Of a DNA stretch of 64,000 bases, positions 1 to 7,803 are shown one piece after another. Source of the stretch: Actinomycetales bacterium SN12 (GTDB taxonomy: Bacteria; Actinomycetota; Actinomycetes; Actinomycetales; Microbacteriaceae); assembly GCA_002837415.1 (NCBI GenBank), contig PJCV01000002.1, forward strand, positions 248,001-312,000, in the 5' to 3' direction. A program made the translations under genes and the position numbers. Position 1 is the first letter of the stretch. Each line of letters begins with the position of its first letter. The notes below the pieces were generated by a model. The model was not told the origin of the DNA. It saw nothing but the letters and a program-made list of their open reading frames with translations, and made no database searches.

Positions 1-157
1 TGTTGAAGGCCAGATAGACCCATCCCACGTAGGCCGGATCGAGGCCGATGACGTCGGTGTAGAACTTCACGTACACGTTGTGGATGACCACGTTCGACAT
101 CCACGTCGCCGGCAGGGGCGTCGACAGCAGCGCCTTCTGACGGAACGTGAGGGCCAT
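1..157 (-). CDS. Sugar:cation symporter (GPH/MFS type), N-terminal fragment
   Basis: Only the first 52 codons are in the window; the gene runs off the left edge. The peptide starts MALTFRQKALLSTPLP and continues into a segment with FYTDVIGLDPAYVGWVY, which matches the end of the first helix of glycoside-pentoside-hexuronide symporters (…FYTDVxGL.p..vG…). The ATG lies 6 bases after the stop of the upstream glycosidase gene on the same strand, so both are probably one transcript: import of a sugar next to an enzyme that releases it. Substrate unknown. Family call is moderately secure because so little is visible. Confidence 0.65.
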   Translation of the reverse strand, partial: MALTFRQKALLSTPLPATWMSNVVIHNVYVKFYTDVIGLDPAYVGWVYLAFN

Positions 158-163
158 CGCGCG

Positions 164-1660
164 CTACCCCACTGTCAGTTCGTACTCGCCCATCCCTGCG
201 GGAACGGTGACCCAGAGGCCGTCGCGCTCGGCCTGCACCGCTCGCCCGTCGCACGTGGCCCGCGGCTCTCCGGCGGGCGCGAAGAACACCGACGGAGCAC
301 CGGTCTCCGCGCCCTGCCACTGAGCATGCAGCGCACCGCCGTCGACGCGCCATCGCAGTCCGTCGCCGGCGAAGGCGACCGGGCGCGGCCTGGTCAGTGC
401 TCCCGCCGCCTCGGAGCCCGCGAAGCCCTCCTGCCAGCACCAGTACGTCCACGACCAGCCGCGCTCATCGAAGAGATCCTGCAGCGCGGTGGCATGACTC
501 GCCACACCCGTGCCGAGATCCAAGGCGCCCCACTCGCCGACGATCACGGGCACGCCGAGGCGCTCAGCCGTCTCGGCGTGCCGGGCGAAGATGGTCGCCG
601 CTCGGATGTCGCTCGACAGGCTTATCGCCGGAGTGTCGACGGTGAGGTCGTACCCGTGCGGTGAGTACACCTCGCCGGGGTCGTCGAGCGGGGGCTGGCC
701 CGACGGGATGCCGAGATTTGCGAAGTAGCTGTGCTCGCGCAGGATCAGCCCGTGCGGATCGACGGTGCGCACGGCGTCGGTGACGCGCGCCATGAGCGGG
801 GCGACGCTGCGCTGCTCGAACTCGGCGACGAGCGGATTCACGGCATCGCCCACAGCTCGGTGCACGTCCTCGTCCTCGAGGTGCGCGAGCTGGCGCAGCT
901 TCGCCTCGGGATCGGCGAAGTCCGACAGCAGCTGCTCCGGCTGCTGGCCGGTCGCCTGGGCGAAAGCACCGATGAGCGCGCCGAAGATCTGCGGAGCGGC
1001 GCTGCCCGGGGCGGGCTCGTTGAGCAGGTCGTAGCCGGCGACGGCGGGATGGCGTCCCAGTCGCGCGGCCACGTGCGCCCACATAGCGGCGAAGCGATCC
1101 TGCAGCCCGAAACCGCCAGGCCCCGACGCGTTGCGCCAGAATGCGTCCAGAGCCTCGTGCACCGCGACGCTGGACAGGTAGGCATCGCTCCACAGCTCGG
1201 TGGGCTCGAATTCCTGTGCGGTGAGGGTCGCCCAGTGCGGCGCACCGTCACCGAAGCGCTGGGAGTAGAGATCCTGGTGCGCGTCGAGGACCGCGAGCAT
1301 GCCGGCCTCGTGGATGAGGTCGAGCTGCTCGTCGAGCCAGTCGAGGTAGGCCTCGTCGTACGCCCCGGGGCGCGGCTCGACAGCCGCCCAGATCACGCCC
1401 AGGCGCACGAGGGTGAATCCCCGCGCCGCGAGATCCGCGATGTCCTCCGCCGTCCATTCCCCGCGGAAGCCTCTCGCTGTGAAGTCGCCGATCTCGCTGC
1501 CGCCGCCCTTGGCCACGAGGTTGATGCCGTGCAGCACACGATGACGCCCGTGCACGTCGCGGAGTCGGGCTGCGTCGCTGCGCAGCGGCGGCGGACCGGG
1601 CCGCGGCGCAGGGTCCTCCGCGACGGCGCTGCGGACGGGGATGCGGATCTCATCGGTCAT
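164..1660 (-). CDS. Glycoside hydrolase family 5, endoglycoceramidase-like
   Basis: 498 residues. GH5 TIM-barrel landmarks: HGINLVAKGG near residue 44, FTLVRLGVIWAAVEP near 82, the acid/base glutamate in GYDLLNEP (E215) and the nucleophile in VIVGEWGAL (E376). A C-terminal region from about residue 430 looks like a small beta-sandwich. The NEP context and the long insert after strand 4 resemble the endoglycoceramidase/glycosylceramidase branch of GH5 rather than true cellulases. No signal peptide is visible, so it probably acts in the cytoplasm on imported glycosides, which fits the transporter gene 6 bases downstream. The ATG start has a GGAGAG ribosome site. A perfect 14-bp palindrome upstream suggests control by a repressor. 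Exact substrate not predictable. Confidence 0.8.
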   Translation of the reverse strand: MTDEIRIPVRSAVAEDPAPRPGPPPLRSDAARLRDVHGRHRVLHGINLVAKGGGSEIGDFTARGFRGEWTAEDIADLAARGFTLVRLGVIWAAVEPRPGAYDEAYLDWLDEQLDLIHEAGMLAVLDAHQDLYSQRFGDGAPHWATLTAQEFEPTELWSDAYLSSVAVHEALDAFWRNASGPGGFGLQDRFAAMWAHVAARLGRHPAVAGYDLLNEPAPGSAAPQIFGALIGAFAQATGQQPEQLLSDFADPEAKLRQLAHLEDEDVHRAVGDAVNPLVAEFEQRSVAPLMARVTDAVRTVDPHGLILREHSYFANLGIPSGQPPLDDPGEVYSPHGYDLTVDTPAISLSSDIRAATIFARHAETAERLGVPVIVGEWGALDLGTGVASHATALQDLFDERGWSWTYWCWQEGFAGSEAAGALTRPRPVAFAGDGLRWRVDGGALHAQWQGAETGAPSVFFAPAGEPRATCDGRAVQAERDGLWVTVPAGMGEYELTVG

Positions 1661-1705
1661 GTCGCTCTCCGGCGGACCTCGTCGTCCGCGTGCTCAGACA
1701 GGAGC

Positions 1706-1719
1706 GGGACAGCTGTCCC
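1706..1719. promoter_or_regulatory. Perfect 14-bp palindrome, candidate repressor operator
   Basis: GGGACAGCTGTCCC lies between a -10-like TAGCCT (minus strand, 1729-1734) and the GH5 start codon at 1660, where a repressor would block initiation. No regulator gene is adjacent within the window. Confidence 0.5.
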
Positions 1720-1780
1720 ACTGCTCGGAGGCTAGCCTGTCCGCTCCGCGCGGGCCAGAGGCGAGATCGCGGCGGCAACG

Positions 1781-1813
1781 AAAAAGGCTCGGTCCTTGCG
1801 GACCGAGCCTTTT
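1781..1813 (-). terminator. Intrinsic terminator after tRNA-fMet (bidirectional shape)
   Basis: Ten-base stem 1786-1795/1800-1809 with a TTGC loop, flanked by A5 on the left and T4 on the right, so it gives a U-tract in either direction. It lies 8 bases beyond the 3' end of the tRNA. Confidence 0.85.
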
Positions 1814-1820
1814 CCTCTTG

Positions 1821-1894
1821 TTGCGGGGACAGGATTTGAACCTGCGACCTCCGGGTTATGAGCCCGGCGAGCTACCGAACTGCTCCACCCCGCG
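1821..1894 (-). tRNA. Initiator tRNA-fMet (CAT)
   Basis: 74-nt cloverleaf without an encoded CCA tail. The anticodon CAT is read from 1858-1860 on the opposite strand. It is the initiator rather than the elongator: position 1 is C facing A72 (an unpaired end), and the anticodon stem has three G:C pairs (GGG/CCC) around the loop CTCATAA. The T-loop reads GGTTCAAATCC. It has its own -10-like TAGGCT upstream and a terminator downstream, so it is a single-gene unit. Confidence 0.95.
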
Positions 1895-1905
1895 GCACGT
1901 TTTAT

Positions 1906-1911
1906 AGCCTA
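1906..1911 (-). promoter_or_regulatory. -10 element of tRNA-fMet
   Basis: TAGGCT on the minus strand, 12 bases before the mature tRNA 5' end. It is followed by TATAAA, which could serve instead. Confidence 0.5.
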
Positions 1912-1944
1912 ACACGGCTTCAGGGAGAGGGCGAATCGAGGGCG

Positions 1945-1981
1945 GCCGGCAGACGCACACGGGCGTGTCGCGTCTGCCGGC
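1945..1981 (-). terminator. Terminator hairpin of the UPF0182 gene
   Basis: Sixteen-pair stem with one bulge (GCCGGCAGACGC ... GCGTCTGCCGGC plus ACAC/GTGT), 6 bases after the stop codon. There is no clear U-tract. Confidence 0.7.
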
Positions 1982-1987
1982 ACTGCC

Positions 1988-4903
1988 TTACTCGGTCGCC
2001 GCGCCGTCCTCGAGGGCGAGCAGCTTCTCGATGGCGGCGGTCAGCTTCTTGTCCTCGGCGGCGAACCGCTCGAGGTCACCGGACTTGAGCGCCGTCTCGC
2101 GGGCCTGCAGCGCGGCACGAGCCTCTTCCAGCGCGGTCGCGGCCTCGCCGGTCGGCGGGGTGCTGCCCTGGTCGGGGTCTGCGGCGCCGTCCGGATCGGC
2201 TGGCGTCTCGGGGTCGGTGGGCTCCACGTCGCCGTCACCGCCGGCGGCACCGGCGTCGCCGCCGAAGAGCACGTCGAGCGCTTCGGTCAGCGTGTCCTCG
2301 AAGGCCACGCGGTCACCGAACGCGACGAGCACCTTGCGCAGGTTCGGCAGCTTCGTCCCCTCGGACGACTGCACGAAGACCGGCTGCACGTACAGCAGGC
2401 CACCGCCGACCGGCAGGGTCAGCAGGTTGCCGTACCTCACATCCGACTTGCCGAGCGTCAGCACGTTCAGCTTGTTGGCGATCTCGGTGTCGGAGTCGAA
2501 CGTGTTCTGCACCTGGCCGGGGCCGGGCACCGTCGTGTTCGTATCGATCTCCAGCAGCCGCAGCTTGCCGTATCCCTCGGCCTTCTCGCCCTTCTTGCTG
2601 CCGGCATCCGAGTCGACGGCGAGGTAGCCCATGAGCACCTCGCGGCTCTCGCCCTGCTGCGCGGCGGGAATGAAGGTGGAGAACATCGAGAAGCGCGGCT
2701 CGTCCTGGCCCGGCATCTTCATCGACAGGTAGTACGGCGGCTGCAGGCGGTCCTTGGCGCGGGGGTCGTCCGGCGTCTGCCAGCGGTTGTCCTCCTGGGC
2801 GAACGAGCGTGCGTCGTCGATGTGGTAGACCCCCAGGACGTCGCGCTGCACCTTGAACAGGTCGGTCGGGTAGCGCACGTGGCTCATCAGGTCGCCCGAC
2901 ATCTCGCTGATCGGCTCGACGGTGGCCGGGTAGACCTTCTGCCAGGCCTTGAGGATCGGGTCCTCGTCGTCCCAGGCGTACAGCTTCACCGAGCCGTCGT
3001 AGGCGTCGACCGTCGCCTTGACGGAGTTGCGGATGTAGTTGATGTTGTCGAACGACACCACGGATGCCGGGGTGCGGGAGTCCGCGATGGCATCCCGCAG
3101 GCTCACGGTCTTGGAGTACGGGTAGCTGGCGCTCGTGGTGAAGCCGTCGACGATCCAGACGATGCGACCGTCGACGACGCTCGGGTAAGGGTCGTTGTCG
3201 AGGGTCAGGTAGGGCGCGACCTTCTCGACGCGCTTCTTCGGGTCGCGCTCGTAGAGGATCTGCGACTCGGAGTTCACCAGGTTGGAGAACAGGATCTGCT
3301 CGGACTGGAACTTCATCGCGTACAGCAGCTTCACGAACGTGTTGCCGATGCGCGGGCCGCCGTCGCCGTCGAAGGTCGTTTTGGTGTCGCTCGCGCCATC
3401 CTCGCCGCGCGGGTAGTCGATCTCGACCGGGTCGGTGTCCTTCGGCGCGCCGACGATCGAATACTCCGGCGAGGATTCGCCGAAGTACACGCGCGGCTCG
3501 AACTTCTCGGTCTCGGTGAGGAAGCCCGAGGTGGGGATGCCCTGCTCGAGGAAGACGGGCTCGCCGTCGCTGGTGCGCTGGTTTCCGGCGAGCGCGACGA
3601 GGCCGTAGCCGTGGGTGTAGACCGCGGCACGGTTGTTCCAGCTGTCGCCGCCGCCGAGCTTGGTCAGGTCTAGGTCGCGCACCGAGACGACGGTGTCCTG
3701 CGACTTGCCGTCGATCTCATAGCGGTCGACGTCGAGCTCGGGAGCGAACTGGTAGTACGAGCGGTACTGCTGCAGCTGGCGCACCGTCGGGCTGATGATC
3801 GACGGGTCCATGATGCGCACGGATGCCGTGGTGTCGGCGTCCTCGCGCAGCTGCCCCGGCTCGGTGTCGGTCGTCGCAGCGAACGGAGTGACCTCCATGT
3901 CGGCGACGCCGTACGCCTCCTTCGTGCTCTCGATGCTGCGGTCGTAGAACTCGGCCTGGTAGGCGTTCTCGTTGGGCTTCACCTGGAAGGTGGTCACGAC
4001 CCACGGGTAGCCCATGCCGACGACGAGCGATGCGACGACGAACAGCGCGGTGGCTGCCAGCGGGAAGCGCCAGCGGCCGATCACGGCCGTGACGAGGAAG
4101 AGCACCGCCACGACGGCGGCGATGATCGAGAGGATGGCGAGTCCGGGGATGGTCGCGTTGACGCCGGTGTAGGCGGCACCCGTGATGCGGCCCTCGGGCT
4201 GCACGAGCGTGAGGTACCGGTCGAGCCAGAGGCTCACGGCCTGCACCGCGAGGTACACCCCGGCGAGCACGGCGAGCTGGATGCGGGCGGGCTTGGAGAT
4301 GCGCAGCTCGCGCTGGCCGATGCGCACCGAGCCGTACAGGTACGACACCAGTGCGGTGATCACGAGGCAGAGCAGCAGCACGGCCGATGCGAAGGCCAGC
4401 AGCGCCGAGTAGAACGGCATCGCGAAGAGGTAGAAGCCGGTGTCGACACCGAACTGCGGGTCGAGGGTGTCGGTGGTCACGCCGTTCGCCCACAGCCACA
4501 CGGTCTTCCAGTTGCCCGCGGCGGCGAAGCCGGCGAACACGCCGAAGAACACGGGCATCCCCCACATCGCGAGGCGGCGCAGCGGCTCGATGACCTCCTG
4601 ATAGCGATCGAGCTGCGAGCTCAGCCGCACGTACACCGGACGCAGCCGGTACGCGAGCTGGATGCACAGGAAGATCGGCAGCGCCATGCCGAGGAAGCCC
4701 ACGGCGAACATCGTGGCGGTGGCGATCCACTGGGTGGTCAGCACCGAGGCGAAGTCGAGCTGGTCGAACCAGAGGAACTCGGTGTAGAGCGAGGAGAACA
4801 CGAAGAACGCCGCGATGATGGCGGCGATGATCGCCACCGAGATCGCGAGTATCCGTCGTGATGTGCTGGGCGTGGCCGGCTGCGGCACTGAGGTCGAGGT
4901 CAC
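1988..4903 (-). CDS. UPF0182 family large membrane protein
   Basis: 971 residues, the usual size for UPF0182 (COG1615). The first third holds about seven hydrophobic segments (the first at about 17-40, others to about 310). The rest is a large, probably extracytoplasmic domain, and the tail (about 890-971) is acidic and Pro/Asp/Ala-rich. Biochemical function is unknown for the whole family. In actinobacteria it commonly neighbours the PDZ-Lon protease found here just upstream. The start is GTG at 4903: a TAGGAT hexamer ends 6 bases before it and there is no Shine-Dalgarno, so the mRNA is probably leaderless. Confidence 0.9.
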   Translation of the reverse strand: MTSTSVPQPATPSTSRRILAISVAIIAAIIAAFFVFSSLYTEFLWFDQLDFASVLTTQWIATATMFAVGFLGMALPIFLCIQLAYRLRPVYVRLSSQLDRYQEVIEPLRRLAMWGMPVFFGVFAGFAAAGNWKTVWLWANGVTTDTLDPQFGVDTGFYLFAMPFYSALLAFASAVLLLCLVITALVSYLYGSVRIGQRELRISKPARIQLAVLAGVYLAVQAVSLWLDRYLTLVQPEGRITGAAYTGVNATIPGLAILSIIAAVVAVLFLVTAVIGRWRFPLAATALFVVASLVVGMGYPWVVTTFQVKPNENAYQAEFYDRSIESTKEAYGVADMEVTPFAATTDTEPGQLREDADTTASVRIMDPSIISPTVRQLQQYRSYYQFAPELDVDRYEIDGKSQDTVVSVRDLDLTKLGGGDSWNNRAAVYTHGYGLVALAGNQRTSDGEPVFLEQGIPTSGFLTETEKFEPRVYFGESSPEYSIVGAPKDTDPVEIDYPRGEDGASDTKTTFDGDGGPRIGNTFVKLLYAMKFQSEQILFSNLVNSESQILYERDPKKRVEKVAPYLTLDNDPYPSVVDGRIVWIVDGFTTSASYPYSKTVSLRDAIADSRTPASVVSFDNINYIRNSVKATVDAYDGSVKLYAWDDEDPILKAWQKVYPATVEPISEMSGDLMSHVRYPTDLFKVQRDVLGVYHIDDARSFAQEDNRWQTPDDPRAKDRLQPPYYLSMKMPGQDEPRFSMFSTFIPAAQQGESREVLMGYLAVDSDAGSKKGEKAEGYGKLRLLEIDTNTTVPGPGQVQNTFDSDTEIANKLNVLTLGKSDVRYGNLLTLPVGGGLLYVQPVFVQSSEGTKLPNLRKVLVAFGDRVAFEDTLTEALDVLFGGDAGAAGGDGDVEPTDPETPADPDGAADPDQGSTPPTGEAATALEEARAALQARETALKSGDLERFAAEDKKLTAAIEKLLALEDGAATE

Positions 4904-4909
4904 TGTTCC

Positions 4910-4915
4910 ATCCTA
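4910..4915 (-). promoter_or_regulatory. -10 element, leaderless UPF0182 gene
   Basis: TAGGAT, 6 bases before the GTG start. Confidence 0.55.
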
Positions 4916-4950
4916 GGCAGGCGACCTATGACGCGGCCCCGGATGAGCGT

Positions 4951-4972
4951 CCTTCGACAGGCTCAGGAACCC
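4951..4972. repeat. Dispersed repeat CCTTCGRCAGGCTCAGG, copy 1
   Basis: Intergenic copy between the UPF0182 gene and the PDZ-Lon protease gene. The same core appears inverted inside gcvP (58983-59003) and gcvH (59484-59511). I recall this sequence as very common in Microbacteriaceae genomes; copy number cannot be checked here. Confidence 0.7.
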
Positions 4973-4982
4973 ATCCTGTGGA

Positions 4983-6074
4983 TCAGCGCTTCGCGGTGCA
5001 CACCGGAAGCATCGACGTGTCGCCGCCCCCGGCGACCACCTCGAGGATGTCGAGCGACTCCTCGAGTGTGCCGGTGCGGAACACCTTCAGCCCGTCGGGC
5101 ACGTGGCCGACCACCTCGTCGCAGTTCCCCTCGGGCGCCAGGAAGACCGTGGCGCCGGCGTCGCGAGCGCCGTACAGCTTCTGCCGGATGCCGCCGATCG
5201 GCCCGACGGTGCCTGCGGCGTCGATGGTGCCGGTGCCGGCGATGTCCTCGCCGCCGTTGAGCTCGCCCGGGGTGAGCGTGTCGATGATCCCAAGGGCGAA
5301 CATCATGCCGGCGCTCGGCCCACCCACGTTGTCGAGCTGCAGCCGCACGTCGACGGGGAAGTCGTAGTCGGTGGTGAGGGCGATGCCGATCAGCCACACC
5401 TCGTCGCCGGCGGCGTCGGTGGACTTCTCGGGCGTGACCGCGACCGTCTTCTCCTCGCCCTCGCGCTCGACGGTGAGGGTGACCTCGGCCCCCTCTGCCT
5501 CCTGGATGGCGTCGCGCAGTCGGGTGGCCGAATCGACCGCGGTGCCGTCGATCGCCAGAACCAGGTCGTCGGCGCGCAGCTCTCCGTCCGCCGGGCTGTC
5601 CGCCACGGTCTCGACGACGCGCACCTTCGCGCCGACGTCGTAGCCGAGTTCGGTAAGCGCGGCTGCGGTCGCCTCATGCTGCGAGTCGACCATCAGGGCG
5701 GCGTTGCGCTCGTCGCGCTCGTCCGAGCTCACGCCCTGCGGGAAGACCGTGTCGATCGGCACGACAGCCCGCGTCGGATCGGTCCATGCCATCGCGAGCT
5801 CGAACCAGGTGGGGGTGCGCTCGCGGTTGCCGATCACCTGCACGGTGGTGAGATCGAGTGCGCCGGACGTGGGATAGGTCTCTGCGCCCTCGACCTCGAT
5901 CAGCGGCACCTCGGCGCCGTCGGCGCTGCGGGCCGTGCCGAGGGTGTCGTACACCGGGCCCGGTCGCTGGATGACATACGGCGTCGGCACGAAGGTGAGC
6001 GCGACCAGCGCGACCAGCGAGACGCTCAGCGCCACGATGCCGGTGACCGTGCCGTTGCTGCGGCGTGATGACAC
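4983..6074 (-). CDS. PDZ domain and Lon-like (S16) membrane protease, YlbL family
   Basis: 363 residues. One N-terminal membrane segment (about 11-30), a PDZ domain (about 150-215) and a Lon-type serine protease domain with the Ser-Lys dyad: S254 in GGPSAGM and K299 in GGIRQKLYGA. It lacks the AAA domain of true Lon, so it probably processes proteins at the membrane; substrates are unknown. I chose the GTG at 6074 because GGAGG precedes it by 4 bases. A GTG at 6134 would add 20 residues but has no ribosome site. It sits upstream of the UPF0182 gene, the usual actinobacterial arrangement, and is divergent from the DUF2342 gene. Confidence 0.88.
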   Translation of the reverse strand: MSSRRSNGTVTGIVALSVSLVALVALTFVPTPYVIQRPGPVYDTLGTARSADGAEVPLIEVEGAETYPTSGALDLTTVQVIGNRERTPTWFELAMAWTDPTRAVVPIDTVFPQGVSSDERDERNAALMVDSQHEATAAALTELGYDVGAKVRVVETVADSPADGELRADDLVLAIDGTAVDSATRLRDAIQEAEGAEVTLTVEREGEEKTVAVTPEKSTDAAGDEVWLIGIALTTDYDFPVDVRLQLDNVGGPSAGMMFALGIIDTLTPGELNGGEDIAGTGTIDAAGTVGPIGGIRQKLYGARDAGATVFLAPEGNCDEVVGHVPDGLKVFRTGTLEESLDILEVVAGGGDTSMLPVCTAKR

Positions 6075-6192
6075 GGAACCTCCGGGGCGTTCGCGAGCGG
6101 CGTACAGCGATCCGGGCGCATCGGGTACGAGCACAGGATCGTGTGACTAGCGTAGAGCGCACACGCTACGGGCATGCTGAGAGGGCAATCGC

Positions 6193-7575
6193 ATGGCAGA
6201 TGACGATCGGGATCCGTCCGACTTCGAGGAGATGCTCCGGCGCATGATGTCGGGTGGGCAGATGGACCCGGAGGCGCTGCGCGACGCCCTGTCGGGAATG
6301 GGCGGGATGTCGATCGACCCGGCCCAGATGTCGGGGTTCATGTCGCAGCTGCAGGGCATGTTCGGCGGCGATCCATGGCAGAGCGCCAAGCAGCGGGCGC
6401 TGCACGTCGCCAACCGCGACGGTCTCGGCATCGCCGACGGCTCGCGTACGTCGCTCGCGGATGCCTTCGCTCTCGCGAATCTCTGGCTCGGCGAGGCGAC
6501 CACGATCTCCGAGCTCGCCTCGGCACCGCAGGCGATGACCCGCGGCGAGTGGGTCGAGAAGACCCTGCCGGTCTGGAAGGAGATCGCCGACCCGGTGTCG
6601 ACGTCGATCGCGGATGCCCTCACCGGCGCGCTCGAGACGCAGGTTCCACCCGAGATGCAGAGCATGGTGCAGGGCGCCGGTCAGCTGATGCGCGGCCTCG
6701 GCGGCTCGCTGTTCGCCGCGCAGTTCGGTCAGGTGCTCGGCCGGCTGTCGCTCGAGGTCGTCTCGGGTGGCGACGTGGGGATCCCCGTGCTCCCGGCCGG
6801 CACCGCCGCGGTGATCCCGCAGAACATCGCGGCCTTCGGCGAGGGCCTCGAGATCCCCGAAGACCAGATCGCCCTGTACCTGGCGGTGCGCGAGCTCGCC
6901 TACGCGCGGCTGTACCGCCACGCGAAGTGGCTGCATCTGCACGTGCTCTCGCAGATCACCGACTTCGCTCGCGGGGTGACCGTCGACGTCGAGGTGCTCG
7001 ACGATCTGGCATCCCGGCTCGATCCGACCAACCCGGAAGAGCTGCGCGCGGCGATCGAGGGCGGTGCGCTGCTTCCGGCGCAGACCGAGGCGCAGCGCGA
7101 GGCGCTCGCGCGCCTCGAGAACCTGATCGCCACGATCGACGGCTGGGTCGACGTGGTCACCGAGGAGGCGACGTCGCGTCTGCCCGACGGTGCGCGGCTG
7201 GCCGAGGCCGCCCGCCGGCGTCGTGCGGTCGGCGGTCCTGCCGAGGACGCACTGGGTGCGCTGGTCGGGCTCAAGCTCCGCCCCCGCCGCCTGCGTGAGG
7301 CGTCGGCGATGTGGCGGTCGGTGACGGATGCCGTCGGCATCGCTGCCAGGGATGCCCTGTGGGACTACCCGGACATCATGCCGCTCGCGTCGGACATCGA
7401 TGACCCTGCGGCGCTCATCGCGCGCCTGGAGGCCCTGCAGCGCGGCGAGACGCCGGAGGCGGACGAGCTCGACGAGGCTCTCGCGCGTCTGCTCGACGGC
7501 GAGGACTTCGGCGGAGACGCCCCCGACGAAGACCGCCCCGAGGGCGACCGCCCGGAGGGCGACCGTCCGGTCTGA
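6193..7575 (+). CDS. DUF2342 family protein (putative zinc-dependent metalloprotease)
   Basis: 460 residues. It matches the actinobacterial DUF2342 family often labelled zinc-dependent metalloprotease or F420-associated hydrolase. The N-terminus is Met/Gly-rich (about 15-65). The central helical region contains LAVRELAYARLYRHAKWL (about 232-249), where the family's metal-site helix is expected; here the HExxH-like stretch reads RELAY, so both histidines are missing and catalysis is doubtful. The C-terminal 35 residues are acidic, ending in repeated EGDRP. It is divergent from the PDZ-Lon protease gene and upstream of the cyclodehydratase-like gene, the same order I recall for M. tuberculosis Rv3194c-Rv3196. 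Confidence 0.8.
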   Translation: MADDDRDPSDFEEMLRRMMSGGQMDPEALRDALSGMGGMSIDPAQMSGFMSQLQGMFGGDPWQSAKQRALHVANRDGLGIADGSRTSLADAFALANLWLGEATTISELASAPQAMTRGEWVEKTLPVWKEIADPVSTSIADALTGALETQVPPEMQSMVQGAGQLMRGLGGSLFAAQFGQVLGRLSLEVVSGGDVGIPVLPAGTAAVIPQNIAAFGEGLEIPEDQIALYLAVRELAYARLYRHAKWLHLHVLSQITDFARGVTVDVEVLDDLASRLDPTNPEELRAAIEGGALLPAQTEAQREALARLENLIATIDGWVDVVTEEATSRLPDGARLAEAARRRRAVGGPAEDALGALVGLKLRPRRLREASAMWRSVTDAVGIAARDALWDYPDIMPLASDIDDPAALIARLEALQRGETPEADELDEALARLLDGEDFGGDAPDEDRPEGDRPEGDRPV

Positions 7576-7579
7576 GCCC

Positions 7580-7677
7580 GTCTCCGTTCGTCGGCGCCCC
7601 CTCCGAGCATCCCCGCCCCCTCGGGGCGACGCGAATGCGAGGGGGCGCCGACGACGAGAGGGGGCGCCGACGGAGAC
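7580..7677. repeat. Inverted/direct GC-rich repeat after the DUF2342 gene
   Basis: The 15-mer GAGGGGGCGCCGACG occurs twice directly (7639-7653, 7658-7672) and once inverted (7589-7603). Either direct copy can pair with the inverted one to form a long hairpin. It starts 4 bases past the DUF2342 stop, so a terminator role is likely. Confidence 0.6.
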
Positions 7678-7791
7678 GCACGCGGGCGAGCGGGAGCGAT
7701 CGCGAGTGCGCGAGTGATCCTGCACAGTTCGGGAAGCGCCCGATCCGTCCACAGATCGTCACTTTCCGCCCTGCGCACGGCCCGCCTCGGA

Positions 7792-7797
7792 CACAAT
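7792..7797 (+). promoter_or_regulatory. -10-like CACAAT before the cyclodehydratase-like gene
   Basis: Ends 6 bases before the ATG at 7804; no ribosome site is seen, so a leaderless start is likely. Confidence 0.4.
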
Positions 7798-7803
7798 CGG
7801 GTC

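Noticed and set aside
6075-6134. Longer N-terminus for the PDZ-Lon protease (GTG 6134)
   Set aside because: No ribosome site at 6134; GGAGG lies correctly before GTG 6074, and the membrane anchor follows at once.
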